Source: DASUPK01 sp963747425 (GTDB lineage Bacteria; Actinomycetota; Thermoleophilia; Solirubrobacterales; 70-9). From it: a stretch of 64,000 nucleotides of DNA. Location of the stretch: the NCBI GenBank assembly GCA_963747425.1, contig CAVVFJ010000015.1:1-64000 (forward strand). The letters are read 5' to 3'. A model generated the notes under the pieces. It did no database searches, was not told the DNA's origin, and saw only the letters and a program-made list of their open reading frames with translations. Within the stretch, counting starts at the first letter, position 1. Every line of letters begins with the position of its first letter. Of this stretch, positions 27,941 to 38,005 are shown in pieces. Both the position numbers and the translations under genes were made by a program.

Positions 27941-28895
27941 GCGCGCGCTGATCACCGGGATCAGCGGCCAGGACGGCAGCTATCTGGCCGAGCTGCTGCT
28001 CGAGAAGGGCTACGAGGTCCACGGGCTGGTGCACGGGTCCACCGACCGGCCCTTCGAGCGGCTCGAGGGGATCATCGACCGGCTCACCCTCCATCCCGGC
28101 GACCTGCTCGACGAGGGCTCGCTGGTCGGCGTGCTGCGGCGACTCGCCCCCGACGAGGTCTACAACCTGGCGGCGATGTCCTCGGTCGCGGAGTCCTGGC
28201 GGCTGGCGGTCGCGACGGCCGAGTACACGGCGGTCGGGGTGACCCGCCTGCTCGAGGGAATCCGAGAGGTCTGCCCGGACGCGCGCTTCTACCAGGCCTC
28301 CTCCTCGGAGATGTTCGGCGGGCGCGCGAGACTCCGCAGAGCGAGACCACGCCCTTCTATCCCCGCAGCCCCTACGGCGTGGCGAAGGTCTACGGCCACT
28401 TCATCACCGTCAACTACCGCGAGAGCTTCGGGCTGCACGCCAGCTCCGGGATCCTCTTCAACCACGAGTCGCCGCGCCGCGGGCAGTCATTCGTCACCCG
28501 CCGGATCAGCCGCGGCGTCGCCTCGATCAAGCTCGGCCTCGGCGACGAGCTGGTGCTCGGCAACCTGGACGTGCGCCGCGACTGGGGATACGCGAAGGAG
28601 TACGTCGAGGCGATGTGGCTGATGCTCCAGCAGGAGGAGGCCGACGACTACGTGATCGGGACCGGCGTCTCGCACTCGGTCCGGGACCTCGTCGAGGCGG
28701 CCTTCGCATGCGTCGACCTGGAGGCGGACGACCATGTCCGGATCGATCCGGAGCTGGCGCGGCCCGCGGACATCGAGGAGCTGGTGGCGAATCCGGCCAA
28801 GGCCCGGAGGAGCTCGGCTGGGAGCCGCGCGCACCTTCGAGGAGGTCGTGGAGATGATGGTGCGGGCCGACCTCGAGGCGCTCGCGCCGGGCTAG
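27937..28895 (+). pseudogene. GDP-mannose 4,6-dehydratase paralogue (frameshifted)
   Basis: ATG 27937: ALITGISGQDGSYLAELLLE is the NADP-binding start shared with the intact GMD at 35792-36850. Further motifs are YNLAAMSSVAESWRLAVATA, YQASSSEMFG, the catalytic YGVAKVYGHFITVNYRESFG, FNHESPRRGQSFVTRRISRG and LGNLDVRRDWGYAKEYVEAM. It lacks the usual RRSSSFNTxRIDH and has GSTDRPFERLEG in its place, so it may use a different nucleotide-sugar or act as a reductase (RMD). Frame changes near 28325 and 28810. Stop TAG 28893. Confidence 0.7.
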
Positions 28896-28909
28896 CGAGA
28901 AGCTGTACC

Positions 28910-28915
28910 TATACT
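28910..28915 (+). promoter_or_regulatory. Candidate -10 (TATACT) in front of a broken gene
   Basis: TATACT lies 15 bases after the GMD-like stop and 8 bases before TTG 28924, the same spacing as at intact genes in this window. Suggests that a transcription unit starts here. Confidence 0.45.
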
Positions 28916-28923
28916 CATCGCCC

Positions 28924-29568
28924 TTGGCGCCCCGCTCTCGGATCAGTACTTGCGCGGCAAGCTCTCGAGCGCGACGACTTTCGAGACAAGCGGCTTCCGG
29001 GGCTGATCGAGGACTCTACTGTCCGGTCAGGGCGAGGAACGCCGGCGCTGGGATGGGGGCATGGCCTCGGGCATCGAGGCCCTCGAGTCCTCTCGGGGAC
29101 GCGGAGGACTCGTGGCGGCGAGGACGCTGAGGCGGTCGACTGGATGAGGAGGAGGTGGTCCGTGCACGACCCGCTCGCCGCCCCGATCGGCTGCGACTGG
29201 ACCATGACGACGAGTCCTTCGGCATCGTGCCCCGGTCCTCGGCACGCGAGAGGCTCTGAGAGGATTTGGGGAGGCTCCAAGACGCGGCATGCTCGAGCTC
29301 CACCGCGTCCTCCGGCGTAGCGGGGTCGCCGCAGTCGTCGTGCCCTTCCGGCTCGAGGGCGCCGCTGGAAAACCTGCCGGGAGGTCCTGTTTGGTCTCGT
29401 TGATCAGCTCGCGTCGTGGTGAGGCCTTGCCGGTGGCGAGACTCCCCGAGCGATCTCCGCCGGTCCGGCTCGAGCTCGGCGGCGTCTTCAGCCGTGTCGC
29501 GGCCTTCGCCACTCCGAGCTGCCGGGACGAGCGAGCATCTGCTTCCCGTCGAGCCCACTTTCACTGAT
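28924..29568 (+). pseudogene. Remains of a possible SAM-dependent methyltransferase
   Basis: No long frame is open across these 650 bases, yet short stretches in different frames resemble a class I methyltransferase: RLRLDHDDESFGIVPRSSAR (compare the usual 'DESFDVVLCSxVLEHV') near 29190-29240 and MLELHRVLRRSGVAAVVVPF (compare 'EIHRVLRPGG') near 29289-29345. I cannot rebuild a whole protein. The bases from 29569 to 29677 show nothing recognisable. This is weak evidence; the stretch may just be sequence with unusually many errors. Confidence 0.3.
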
Positions 29569-29677
29569 CCGATCGACTCCTCCGAGCAGGCCGGTCTCCA
29601 TCCTGGCGTCGATGCACACGCGGACGGCCCATGGGCCAGCCTTTAGCACGGCTAGCCTGCGCTGTAGCTTCACGTCG

Positions 29678-30538
29678 ATGGCGACCGCACGAGGCACAGA
29701 CCGTCGAGTACCCGGAGCTCGTCATCACCCCGCCGGGGCGCTGGAGCGCCCTTCGGCTGGGCGAGCTCTGGGCCCATCGCGAGCTGATCTACTTCCTGAC
29801 CAAGCGCGAGCTCCAGATCCGCTACAAGCAGAGCGTCTTCGGGATCGCCTGGGCGGTCCTGCAGCCGCTGGTTTTCGCGTTCGTTCTCGCGCTCTTCTTC
29901 GGGCTTGTGATCAAGGTGAACATCCCGGGCGACCTCCCGTATCCGGTCTTCGCCGTCGCCGGAATCGTCCCATGGCAGTTCACCTCGCAGGCGATCCAAC
30001 CAGGGCGCCACGCAGCCTCGTCCTGGACGCCGACCTGATCTCGAAGGTCTACTTCCCGCGCCTCGCGCTGCCGATCTCGAAGGCCCTGGGGCTGGTCCTC
30101 GACCTCGCGATCGCGCTGGTCGTGGTGGTCGTCGTCACCCTCGCCTACGGGGTCTCGATCTCCTCCATGGTCTATCTGGTCCCGGCGTTCCTGTTGCTCG
30201 GGGTGATCACCGCCTTCGCGCTCGCAACCCTGCTCGCGGCGATCAACGTGAGGTACCGGGACGTCCAGGTGCTGGTCCCGGTGCTGGTGCAGATCCTCTT
30301 CTTCGCCAGCCCGGTCATCTACAGCGGGCGACGGTGGGGGGTCCTCGGGAGAGGTCCTTGTCCTACCTCTACTACGTCAACCCGATGGCCACCGTGCTCG
30401 ATGGCACTCGTTGGGCGCTGCTCGACCAGCCGGCACCGAGCGTCGCCAAGGTCCTGATCTCGGTCGGCAGCGCTCGCTGCTCCTGCTCGGGGCGATCCTC
30501 TACTTCCGGCGCGCCGAGCGGTTCTTCGCGGACGTGAT

Positions 30539-30542
<4 letters not shown>
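29678..30542 (+). pseudogene. wzm: ABC-2 type polysaccharide export permease, Wzm-like (frameshifted)
   Basis: Membrane half of an ABC exporter for lipid-linked glycan. VEYPELVITPPGRW and RELIYFLTKRELQIRYKQSV at the N-terminus, then hydrophobic spans (IAWAVLQPLVFAFVLALFFG, VVVVVVTLAYGVSISSMVYL, GVITAFALATLLAAINVRYR) and FASPVIYS, then YLYYVNPMATVLDGTRWALL, a set diagnostic for Wzm/RfbD-type permeases. Frame changes near 29700, 30000, 30330 and 30465. ATG 29678, stop TGA 30540-30542 at the start of the ATPase gene. Confidence 0.75.
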
Positions 30543-31837
<1,295 letters not shown>

Positions 31838-31847
31838 GCGAGCGCGG

Positions 31848-32010
31848 TCAGAGCTCGAGCAGCTCCGCGTAGCGCTCGGCGACCCCTCATAGAGTTCCCC
31901 CGCGTATCTCCTGGGCGGCCCTGATTCCGCTGGCGCAGCGCGGAGTCGTCCAGACCTGCTCGATCAGCTCGGACGCAGCTCGTGCACCCAGTCGAAGTCC
32001 GGGGCGGGCC
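31848..32010 (-). pseudogene. C-terminal remnant of a glycosyltransferase
   Basis: On the minus strand, IEQVWTTPRCASGIR-type residues and VAERYAELLEL* in neighbouring frames match the usual end of GT4 proteins ('I..VW.DP.LR..L...G', 'VAERYAELY'). Nothing upstream continues it, because the intact methyltransferase reading ends at 32024. Either a truncated relic or a badly read gene end. The remaining bases 31838-32023 hold nothing else. Confidence 0.35.
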
Positions 32011-32023
32011 AGAGCCGGACGGT

Positions 32024-32927
32024 TCAGTCGCGTTCGGGCTTGATCAGCGCCACGTGCACGCTGGTCCACAGATGGTCGTCCAGGCGCAGCACGATGTGCG
32101 GATAGGGCGTCGGCAGATGGCGAATCGCCGGCGGCGGCAGCTCCTTGCCGAAACGCGCCCGGACCCGATCAACGATGCTCGGACCCCGGCCGATCGTCTC
32201 GAAGAGCGACGAGAACTCGACCGGGCTGCTCATGCGTCTCCTCCGAGATCGAGAAATCCAGCGGTGACGCGGGCTCCCAGTCCATGCCGTCCAGCAGCAC
32301 CTGGCGCAGCTCCGATTCATCGAACAGCACGGTGCCGGGCATCCCGGGCGGCGGTCCCGCGAGGCGGAACTCCGTCGCCAGCGCGACCACCCCTCCCGGA
32401 CGCACCACCCGGTACATCTCCTCCACGCTCTTCCGGATGTTGTCGAGGTCACCGAAATGCTCGATCGATCCGGAGGAGAAGATCCCGTCGAAGGAGTCGT
32501 CCTCGTAGCGCAGGTCGAGCGCATCCATGTGCTGGACGACCAGCCGCCGCGGGTTCCAGTCGAGCGTCGTCTCCTTCTCGGGCGCATGGAGCATCCCCGC
32601 ACCCGAGTCCATCGCCGACCAGGAGTCCTCGGTCAGGTAGAGGTCGGTGGCGAAGACCCGCTTGACGTGCCGGGTGAGCCAGAAGATGGTCGCCTCGGTG
32701 CCCGCTCCGACTCCGAGGATCTCGGCGTCCTCGCGCAGCGCGCCGAAGTCGCGCAGGGCGCGCGCGGTCATCGCCACCTCCCAGGGCTTGCGGTGCTCCT
32801 CTCCGTCCGGGTAGTCGGGGCGCTCGGGACCCACCCCCGCCATGTCCCTGATCACGCTGTGCAGATCGGGATCCCTGAAGTCCTCGAGCTCGCACAGCTT
32901 GCAGTACCCGAGAGAGGGGCTCATCAT
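32024..32927 (-). CDS. SAM-dependent methyltransferase (one frameshift)
   Basis: ATG 32927 (MMSPSLGYCKLCELEDF) after a TAGAGT hexamer. Motif I is AEILGVGAGTEATIFWLTRH, motif II VFATDLYLTE, the motif IV region DDSFDGIFSSGSIEHFGDLD, and YRVVRPGGVVALATEF follows. A frame change near 32230 links DFSISEETHE to SSPVEFSSLFETIGRGPSIV and the end HLWTSVHVALIKPERD. The N-terminal CKLCE pair of cysteines resembles zinc-binding starts of methyltransferases in sugar clusters. Probably methylates a glycan or sugar nucleotide. Confidence 0.75.
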
Positions 32928-32934
32928 CGCGGGC

Positions 32935-32940
32935 ACTCTA
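32935..32940 (-). promoter_or_regulatory. Candidate -10 (TAGAGT) of the 32927 methyltransferase
   Basis: TAGAGT on the minus strand ends 7 bases before ATG 32927. There is no Shine-Dalgarno in the gap, so a leaderless transcript is likely. Confidence 0.4.
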
Positions 32941-32958
32941 GAGAGAGAAGCTCGACTA

Positions 32959-34050
32959 TCACCGACTGGCCGCACGTCGCTCCGCGCGCCGGCGGATCCG
33001 CCGAATCCGTGCGTCCAGCAGCGGTGCCACCCCCGGGATCCGCCGAAGCGCCCTGGCGGCGAAGCGACGCAGCCTGCGAGCGGCCCGCACGTGGACCTCG
33101 CGCAGAGGAAACGGCCGCTCGTAGAGGTCGCGCTCGCGGTAAGCGGCTCTGAGCTCCCGCCGCAGAGGGGCTCCGCGAATGGGCGCGAGGTAGCGCCCCC
33201 ACGATTTCTGGTCGTAGACGAAACGCTGAGCGATCCGCGAGCGCTCGAGCTCGGGCGGGTATTTGACGTAATAGCCGTACTCCTCGTCGAAGACCCCCTT
33301 GCTCCAGCGCGTGGAGCCGCCCGGGAGCCGGATCGCGTAGGGGACGTAGGGGAGGAACCTCACGTGCCGCGACAGCCCGAGGTCCTTGAGACGCGCGGCG
33401 AGGAAGCGCTCGGGATTCAGGAACGGCCAATCCTGGGAAACGCTCCTACGGGCGAGCTTGCGCTTGAGCCGCTCCGGCTCGGAGAAGATCGGGTCCGGCA
33501 CCTCCAGGAAGCGGCTGAGATGCCGGCGGGGCACGATCAGGTGGCGATCCCCGACCCCGCCGTACCCTTCCCCGTCGAGCGCGTAGATGTGGCGTCCTGA
33601 GAGGAATCGCGTGCTGGGATGAGGGATCGGCCAGACCAGATCCGAGCGCGTCACGATCAGCCAGTCGTAATCGTCCGCGATTCCGGCCCGTTCGATCGAC
33701 TCCTTCAGGAACTGCCGGAAGTAGAGGACGATCGCTCCGGAGCCGGGCTCATGGATCTCAGGGTCCTCGATGCCGCCGAGGAGAAAGGATCCCGGCGTGA
33801 GCAGTGTCCGCCAACGCGAGCTCCCGGCCTGCCGGTCATACAGCTCTCCCCAGTCGTCGGGCTCGGGGACCCGCCAGAGGAACGTCGCCCTCTCGTAAAG
33901 AGGGTTCGGGCTCTCGTGGTCCCCGACGCACAGTGCCAGGTCCGCATCGAGGACCTCGATCACGTTCGAGAAAAAGCTCTCCGCGGTGATCTCCCAGGCA
34001 CGGGTCTCGGCCATCACCGCCACCAGGACCCGCTCAGGTCTAACCATCAT
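32959..34050 (-). CDS. Uncharacterised protein of the polysaccharide locus, possibly glycosyltransferase-like
   Basis: 363 residues, intact. Not recognised as a named family. Features: N-terminal RVLVAVMAETRAWEITAESF, an acid-rich segment DYDWLIVTRSDLVWPIPHPS (about 138-157) with a TRSDLxW element of the kind seen in GT-A-like proteins that read a target sugar, then HIYALDGEGYGGVGDRHLIV, and a strongly basic C-terminal 70 residues (Arg-rich, last residues RRRAERRAASR). No signal peptide or transmembrane helix. It lies among glycosyltransferases and methyltransferases and starts 11 bases from the divergent FkbM gene. Activity is a guess. Confidence 0.6.
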   Translation of the reverse strand: MMVRPERVLVAVMAETRAWEITAESFFSNVIEVLDADLALCVGDHESPNPLYERATFLWRVPEPDDWGELYDRQAGSSRWRTLLTPGSFLLGGIEDPEIHEPGSGAIVLYFRQFLKESIERAGIADDYDWLIVTRSDLVWPIPHPSTRFLSGRHIYALDGEGYGGVGDRHLIVPRRHLSRFLEVPDPIFSEPERLKRKLARRSVSQDWPFLNPERFLAARLKDLGLSRHVRFLPYVPYAIRLPGGSTRWSKGVFDEEYGYYVKYPPELERSRIAQRFVYDQKSWGRYLAPIRGAPLRRELRAAYRERDLYERPFPLREVHVRAARRLRRFAARALRRIPGVAPLLDARIRRIRRRAERRAASR

Positions 34051-34061
34051 CCTGGACAGGA

Positions 34062-34826
34062 ATGTTGGCTGAATTCAGAGAGACTTCGTCCGTGTGGGCC
34101 AGATTGAAGGCGCGGATCTTTCACTTCCTGCAGTGCCTGGTGCGCTTAGGCGGCCTGGATCTGCAGCCGCGTCACCCGCCCGCGAGGCCCCTGGGCAGCT
34201 TCCTCGCGAACCGGGACTTCGACCTCGTCCTTGACGTGGGTGCATCCACTGGAAATTACGCCAGGACCATCCGGGCGGGCGGATTCGAGCGAAGGATCTG
34301 CTCGTTTGAGCCCCTGCGCGCGTCATTCGTGAGGCTCGAGAAGCTGGCTGCGGACGATCCGGACTGGTCCTGCCTTCGCCTGGCAATCGGCGCTCACCCC
34401 GGAGAGGCGGAGATCAACGTCGCGGGCAACTCCGACAGCAGCTCACTCCTGGAGATGGGCGAGAGGCACGCCCGCAGCGACCCCCTGTCCGTGTACGTCG
34501 GGACGGAGACCATCGAGCTGAGCACCGTCGATGAAATCTGGGACAGGGTCGTCAGCGAGGGCGAGGCGGTGTTTCTGAAGCTCGACGTCCAGGGATTCGA
34601 GCTGGAGGCCCTCCACGGGGCGGAGCGATCCCTCCCGGCCATCGAAGGCGTTCAAGCGGAGCTGTCCCTAGTGCCCCTGTATGAGGGAGCGCCGGACTGG
34701 ACCGAGGTGATCTCCTACCTGCAGGAGCGTGGATTTCACCCGGAGCGCCTCGAGCCTGCCTTCGAGGACCCGCGGACCGGGGAGGTCCTTCAGATCGACG
34801 GCGTCTTCACCCGGTATCGCGGGTAA
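34062..34826 (+). CDS. FkbM-family methyltransferase
   Basis: 254 residues. FDLVLDVGASTGNYARTIRA (53-72) is motif I; ICSFEPLRASFVRLEKLAA follows, and the family hallmark VFLKLDVQGFELEALHGAER (about 170-189) is present. These enzymes O-methylate sugars or polyketides. ATG 34062 gives almost no room for a promoter; GTG 34092 is an alternative start leaving a 41-base divergent gap. Its 3' end overlaps the convergent epimerase gene by 20 bases. Confidence 0.85.
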   Translation: MLAEFRETSSVWARLKARIFHFLQCLVRLGGLDLQPRHPPARPLGSFLANRDFDLVLDVGASTGNYARTIRAGGFERRICSFEPLRASFVRLEKLAADDPDWSCLRLAIGAHPGEAEINVAGNSDSSSLLEMGERHARSDPLSVYVGTETIELSTVDEIWDRVVSEGEAVFLKLDVQGFELEALHGAERSLPAIEGVQAELSLVPLYEGAPDWTEVISYLQERGFHPERLEPAFEDPRTGEVLQIDGVFTRYRG

Positions 34827-35787
34827 CCGCGAGCTGCTCGTATACCCAGCGATATGTGTGCGCCATGCCGTCCCTCAGAGGGATCGATGGCTCCCAGCCG
34901 AGCCTCTCCTTGATCAGGGTGTTGTCGCTGTTGCGACCCCTTACGCCCTGAGGCGCCGAGAGGTCGTAGTTGCGCTCCACCTCGATCCCGGCGATCTCCT
35001 CGACCGTGTCGACGAGCTGGTTGATCGTCACCAGCTCGCTCGAGCCGAGGTTGATCGGGTCCGCGATGTCGGAGCCCATGATCAGGCGGGTGCCATGGAC
35101 GCAGTCGTCGATGTAGCTGAAGCTCCGCGTCTGCTCGCCGTCACCCCAGACCTCAATCTGGTGGCTCCCGGAGAGCTTCGCCTCGGCGACCTTGCAGCAG
35201 ATCGCCGCCGGCGCCTTCTCACGGCCGCCCTCGAAGGTCCCATGGGAGCCATAGACGTTGTGGTAGCGCGCGACCCGCGTGACGAGACCGAAGTCCTCCA
35301 TGAAGTGGCGGCACATTCGCTCGCTGAAGAGCTTCTCCCACCCGTAGCCGTCCTCGGGCATCGCCGGGTACGCATCCGATTCCCTGAGCGGCTCAACCGC
35401 TGCGGAGGATTGTTTGCCCTCGGCGTAGACGCACGCCGACGACGAGAAGAAGAACCGCTCCACGCCCGCGTCATATGAAGCCTGAAGGAGGTGGGTGTTG
35501 ATCAGTACCGAGAGCATGCAGTTCGCCTTGTTGCTCTCGATGTAGCCCATCCCCCCCATGTCCGAGGCGAGGTTGAAGACCTCATTGACTCCCGCGATCG
35601 CCGCCCGAGCATCGGGCAGGAGGCGCAGGTCGAGCTCCATATTCTCCGCCTTCGAGTGGAGCTGGTGCCACCGCTCTCTCGGCTTCGCGTCTACGGCACG
35701 CACCGAGATCCCGTCTTGAAGAAGCTCCCCGACGAGGTGGCCACCGATGAAGCCTCCGGCTCCGGCGACCAGTACGGACCGAGCCAT
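34807..35787 (-). CDS. GDP-mannose 3,5-epimerase homologue
   Basis: 326-residue extended SDR enzyme. NAD site VAGAGGFIGGHLVGELL (7-23). The strongest clue is NLASDMGGMGYIESNKANC (about 72-90) followed by FFFSSSACVYAEG, YGWEKLFSERMCRHFMEDFG (YxxxK as YGWEK), YHNVYGSHGTFEGGREKAPA and WGDGEQTRSFSYIDDCV, which together match plant GDP-D-mannose 3',5'-epimerase, the enzyme making GDP-L-galactose/gulose. A substrate other than GDP-mannose is possible. Four bases after the GMD gene, so probably one operon using GDP-mannose. Confidence 0.75.
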   Translation of the reverse strand: MARSVLVAGAGGFIGGHLVGELLQDGISVRAVDAKPRERWHQLHSKAENMELDLRLLPDARAAIAGVNEVFNLASDMGGMGYIESNKANCMLSVLINTHLLQASYDAGVERFFFSSSACVYAEGKQSSAAVEPLRESDAYPAMPEDGYGWEKLFSERMCRHFMEDFGLVTRVARYHNVYGSHGTFEGGREKAPAAICCKVAEAKLSGSHQIEVWGDGEQTRSFSYIDDCVHGTRLIMGSDIADPINLGSSELVTINQLVDTVEEIAGIEVERNYDLSAPQGVRGRNSDNTLIKERLGWEPSIPLRDGMAHTYRWVYEQLAVTRDTG

Positions 35788-35791
35788 GGCT

Positions 35792-36850
35792 CTAGCGGGT
35801 CACCTTGCCCGACAGTTGGTCCTCCAGGGCCTCCACATCAGCGTCGACCATCAGCTCGACGAGCTCCTTGAAGCGGACCTTGGCCTCCCAGCCGAGCTTC
35901 TCCTTCGCCTTGCTCGCGTCCCCAAGGAGGACGTCGACCTCGGAGGGGCGGTAGTACTTCGGGTCGATCTCGAGGTGCTCGTCCACCTCGAGCCCCTGCC
36001 GGGCGAAGGCGATCTCGACCGCGTCGCGGACCGTGTGCGTCTCGCCGGTGGCGATCACGAAGTCCTCGGGCTCGTCGGCCTGCAGCATCAGCCACATCGC
36101 CTCGACGTAGTCCGGTGCGTAGCCCCAGTCGCGCTGGGCGTCGAGGTTGCCGAGGTAGAGCTTGTCCTGCAGCCCGGCCGCGATCCGCGCCACAGCGCGG
36201 GTGATCTTGCGGGTGACGAAGGTCTCGCCGCGGCGCGGCGACTCGTGGTTGAAGAGGATCCCGTTGACGGCGAACATGTCGTAGGCCTCGCGGTAGTTCA
36301 CCGTCGCCCAGTAGGCCGCGACCTTGGCGACGCCGTAGGGGCTGCGCGGATGGAACGGGGTTGCCTCGTTCTGCGGCGGCGGCGCCGCACCGAACATCTC
36401 CGAGGAGGAGGCCTGGTAGAAGCGGGGGCTCACCCCGGCCTCGCGGATCGCCTCGAGCAGGCGGACGGTCCCGGCGCCGGTCACGTCGAAGGTGTACTCC
36501 GGGATGTCGAACGAGACCCGGACGTGGCTCTGCGCGCCGAGGTGGTAGATCTCGTCCGGCCGGAGCTCGTAGAGCAGCTTGACCAGGGCGACCGAGTCGG
36601 TGAGGTCCCCGTAGTGCGTGAAGAGCTTGACGCCCGACTCGTGCGGGTCCTGGTAGAGGTGATCGATCCGCTGGGTGTTGAGGCTCGACGAGCGCCTGAC
36701 GATGCCGTGGACCTCGTAGCCCTTCTCGAGCAGGAGCTCTGCCAGGTAGGACCCGTCCTGGCCCGAGATCCCGGTGATCAGGGCACGCTTGCCGGTCCCG
36801 GGAACCCGGGGCAGGTATGGGTGCGGCTCGTTCGTCTGCGGCTCGTTCAT
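35792..36850 (-). CDS. gmd: GDP-mannose 4,6-dehydratase
   Basis: First step to GDP-fucose/rhamnose-type 6-deoxyhexoses. Start ATG 36850 (MNEPQTNEPHPYLPRVPGTG); the extra upstream open frame is in the divergent gap. TGISGQDGSYLAELLLEKGY (24-43), IVRRSSSLNTQRIDHLYQDP (52-71), catalytic YGVAKVAAYWATVNYREAY, FNHESPRRGETFVTRKITRA and YYRPSEVDVLLGD are canonical, so this is the true GMD, unlike the paralogue at 27937. Divergent from 36918 with a 67-base gap. Confidence 0.95.
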   Translation of the reverse strand: MNEPQTNEPHPYLPRVPGTGKRALITGISGQDGSYLAELLLEKGYEVHGIVRRSSSLNTQRIDHLYQDPHESGVKLFTHYGDLTDSVALVKLLYELRPDEIYHLGAQSHVRVSFDIPEYTFDVTGAGTVRLLEAIREAGVSPRFYQASSSEMFGAAPPPQNEATPFHPRSPYGVAKVAAYWATVNYREAYDMFAVNGILFNHESPRRGETFVTRKITRAVARIAAGLQDKLYLGNLDAQRDWGYAPDYVEAMWLMLQADEPEDFVIATGETHTVRDAVEIAFARQGLEVDEHLEIDPKYYRPSEVDVLLGDASKAKEKLGWEAKVRFKELVELMVDADVEALEDQLSGKVTR

Positions 36851-36917
36851 GGCTCCGGGCAGCGGGGATGGTGGCAGAAGACGCCGGTCAACCGGGCCAT
36901 TAACCTCGCACCCCACG

Positions 36918-38003
36918 ATGCGCGTCCTGATCACAGGCGGTGCCGGCTTCGTGGGCGCCAATCTCGGTATTTCCCTCGCCGCCCGCCATCCGGGCTGGGA
37001 GCTGATCGCCTACGACAACCTCCACCGGCGCGGCTCGGAGCTCAACCTTCCCCGCCTGGAGGAGGCCGGGATCGAGTTCGCCAGGGGCGACGTTCGCAGC
37101 CTCGACGAGCTCATGGAGATCGAGCACGTCGACGCGCTGGTCGAATGCTCCGCCGAGCCGTCCGCTCTCGCCGGCGCCGACGGCGAGACCGCCTACACCG
37201 TTCACACGAACCTGACGGGCGCCTACAACTGCCTCGAGCTGGCGCGCCGCGATGACGCTCAGCTGATCTTCCTCTCCACCAGCCGCGTCTATCCGGTGCG
37301 ACCTCAGAACGAGCTCGCCTACGAAGAGGGGCGGACCCGGTTCGAGCTCACGGACGAGCAGGAGATACCGGGGGCGTCATCGGCGGGGATCTCCGAGGAC
37401 TTCCCGATGGAGGGCGCCCGCAGCCTCTACGGGGCGACGAAGCTATCCGCTGAGCTCCTGATCGAGGAGTACGCGGAGGGCTTCGGGCTGCGAACGGCGA
37501 TCGACCGCTGCGGCGTGATAACCGGGCCGTGGCAGATGGGCAAGGTCGACCAGGGAGTGTTCGCCTTCTGGATCCTCCACCACCAGCTAGGCCTGCCTCT
37601 GAGCTACATCGGCTATGGCTGTGAGGGCAAGCAGGTCCGCGACCTGCTGCACGTGGACGACGTGGTGGAGCTCGTGGAGGAGCAGCTCCTGGATCCCGCG
37701 GGCTGGGCGGGCTTCGTGGGAAACGTCGGCGGCGGACGCGATAACAGCCTCTCGCTGGTGGAGACGACGGAGATCTGCAGAGAGCTGACCGGCAACGACG
37801 TCGCGATCGAGCGGGTGCCCGAGACCAGACAGGGCGACGTCCCCATCTTCATCGCCGACTGCGCTCGGCTCTTCGAGCGGACCGAATGGCGCCCGCGCCG
37901 GGACCCCCGCCAGACGCTCTCCGACATCCACCGGTGGACCGCCGCGAACGAGTCGAGCCTCGCCGAGGCGCTCGGGCTCGACGCGTCGGCCAGGACGAGC
38001 TGA
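36918..38003 (+). CDS. NAD-dependent epimerase, CDP-paratose 2-epimerase-like
   Basis: 361 residues. LITGGAGFVGANLGISLAAR (4-23), NLHRRGSELNLPRLEEAGIE (39-58), LIFLSTSRVYPVRPQNEL, YxxxK as SLYGATKLSAELLIEEYAEG, CGVITGPWQMGKVDQGVFAF and YGCEGKQVRDLLHVDDVVEL are typical of RfbE-like sugar-nucleotide epimerases, including the GKQVRD element. ATG 36918 follows TAACCT by 11 bases. Two bases before the next gene, a second RfbE-like protein; no CDP-sugar-making enzyme is in the window, so the nucleotide may not be CDP. Confidence 0.8.
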   Translation: MRVLITGGAGFVGANLGISLAARHPGWELIAYDNLHRRGSELNLPRLEEAGIEFARGDVRSLDELMEIEHVDALVECSAEPSALAGADGETAYTVHTNLTGAYNCLELARRDDAQLIFLSTSRVYPVRPQNELAYEEGRTRFELTDEQEIPGASSAGISEDFPMEGARSLYGATKLSAELLIEEYAEGFGLRTAIDRCGVITGPWQMGKVDQGVFAFWILHHQLGLPLSYIGYGCEGKQVRDLLHVDDVVELVEEQLLDPAGWAGFVGNVGGGRDNSLSLVETTEICRELTGNDVAIERVPETRQGDVPIFIADCARLFERTEWRPRRDPRQTLSDIHRWTAANESSLAEALGLDASARTS

Positions 38004-38005
38004 CG

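Noticed and set aside
27141..28622. Fusion of glycosyltransferase and GMD in one frame
   Set aside because: Same reason: the ATG at 27937 and the overlapping TGA at 27938 in another frame show two genes.
31838..32023. A new gene in the gap after wzt
   Set aside because: Only a glycosyltransferase-type C-terminal scrap is visible on the minus strand.
36774..36917. Longer N-terminus of the first RfbE-like protein
   Set aside because: The 48 extra residues lie in the divergent gap and the gmd start; MRVLITGGAGF at 36918 is the family start.
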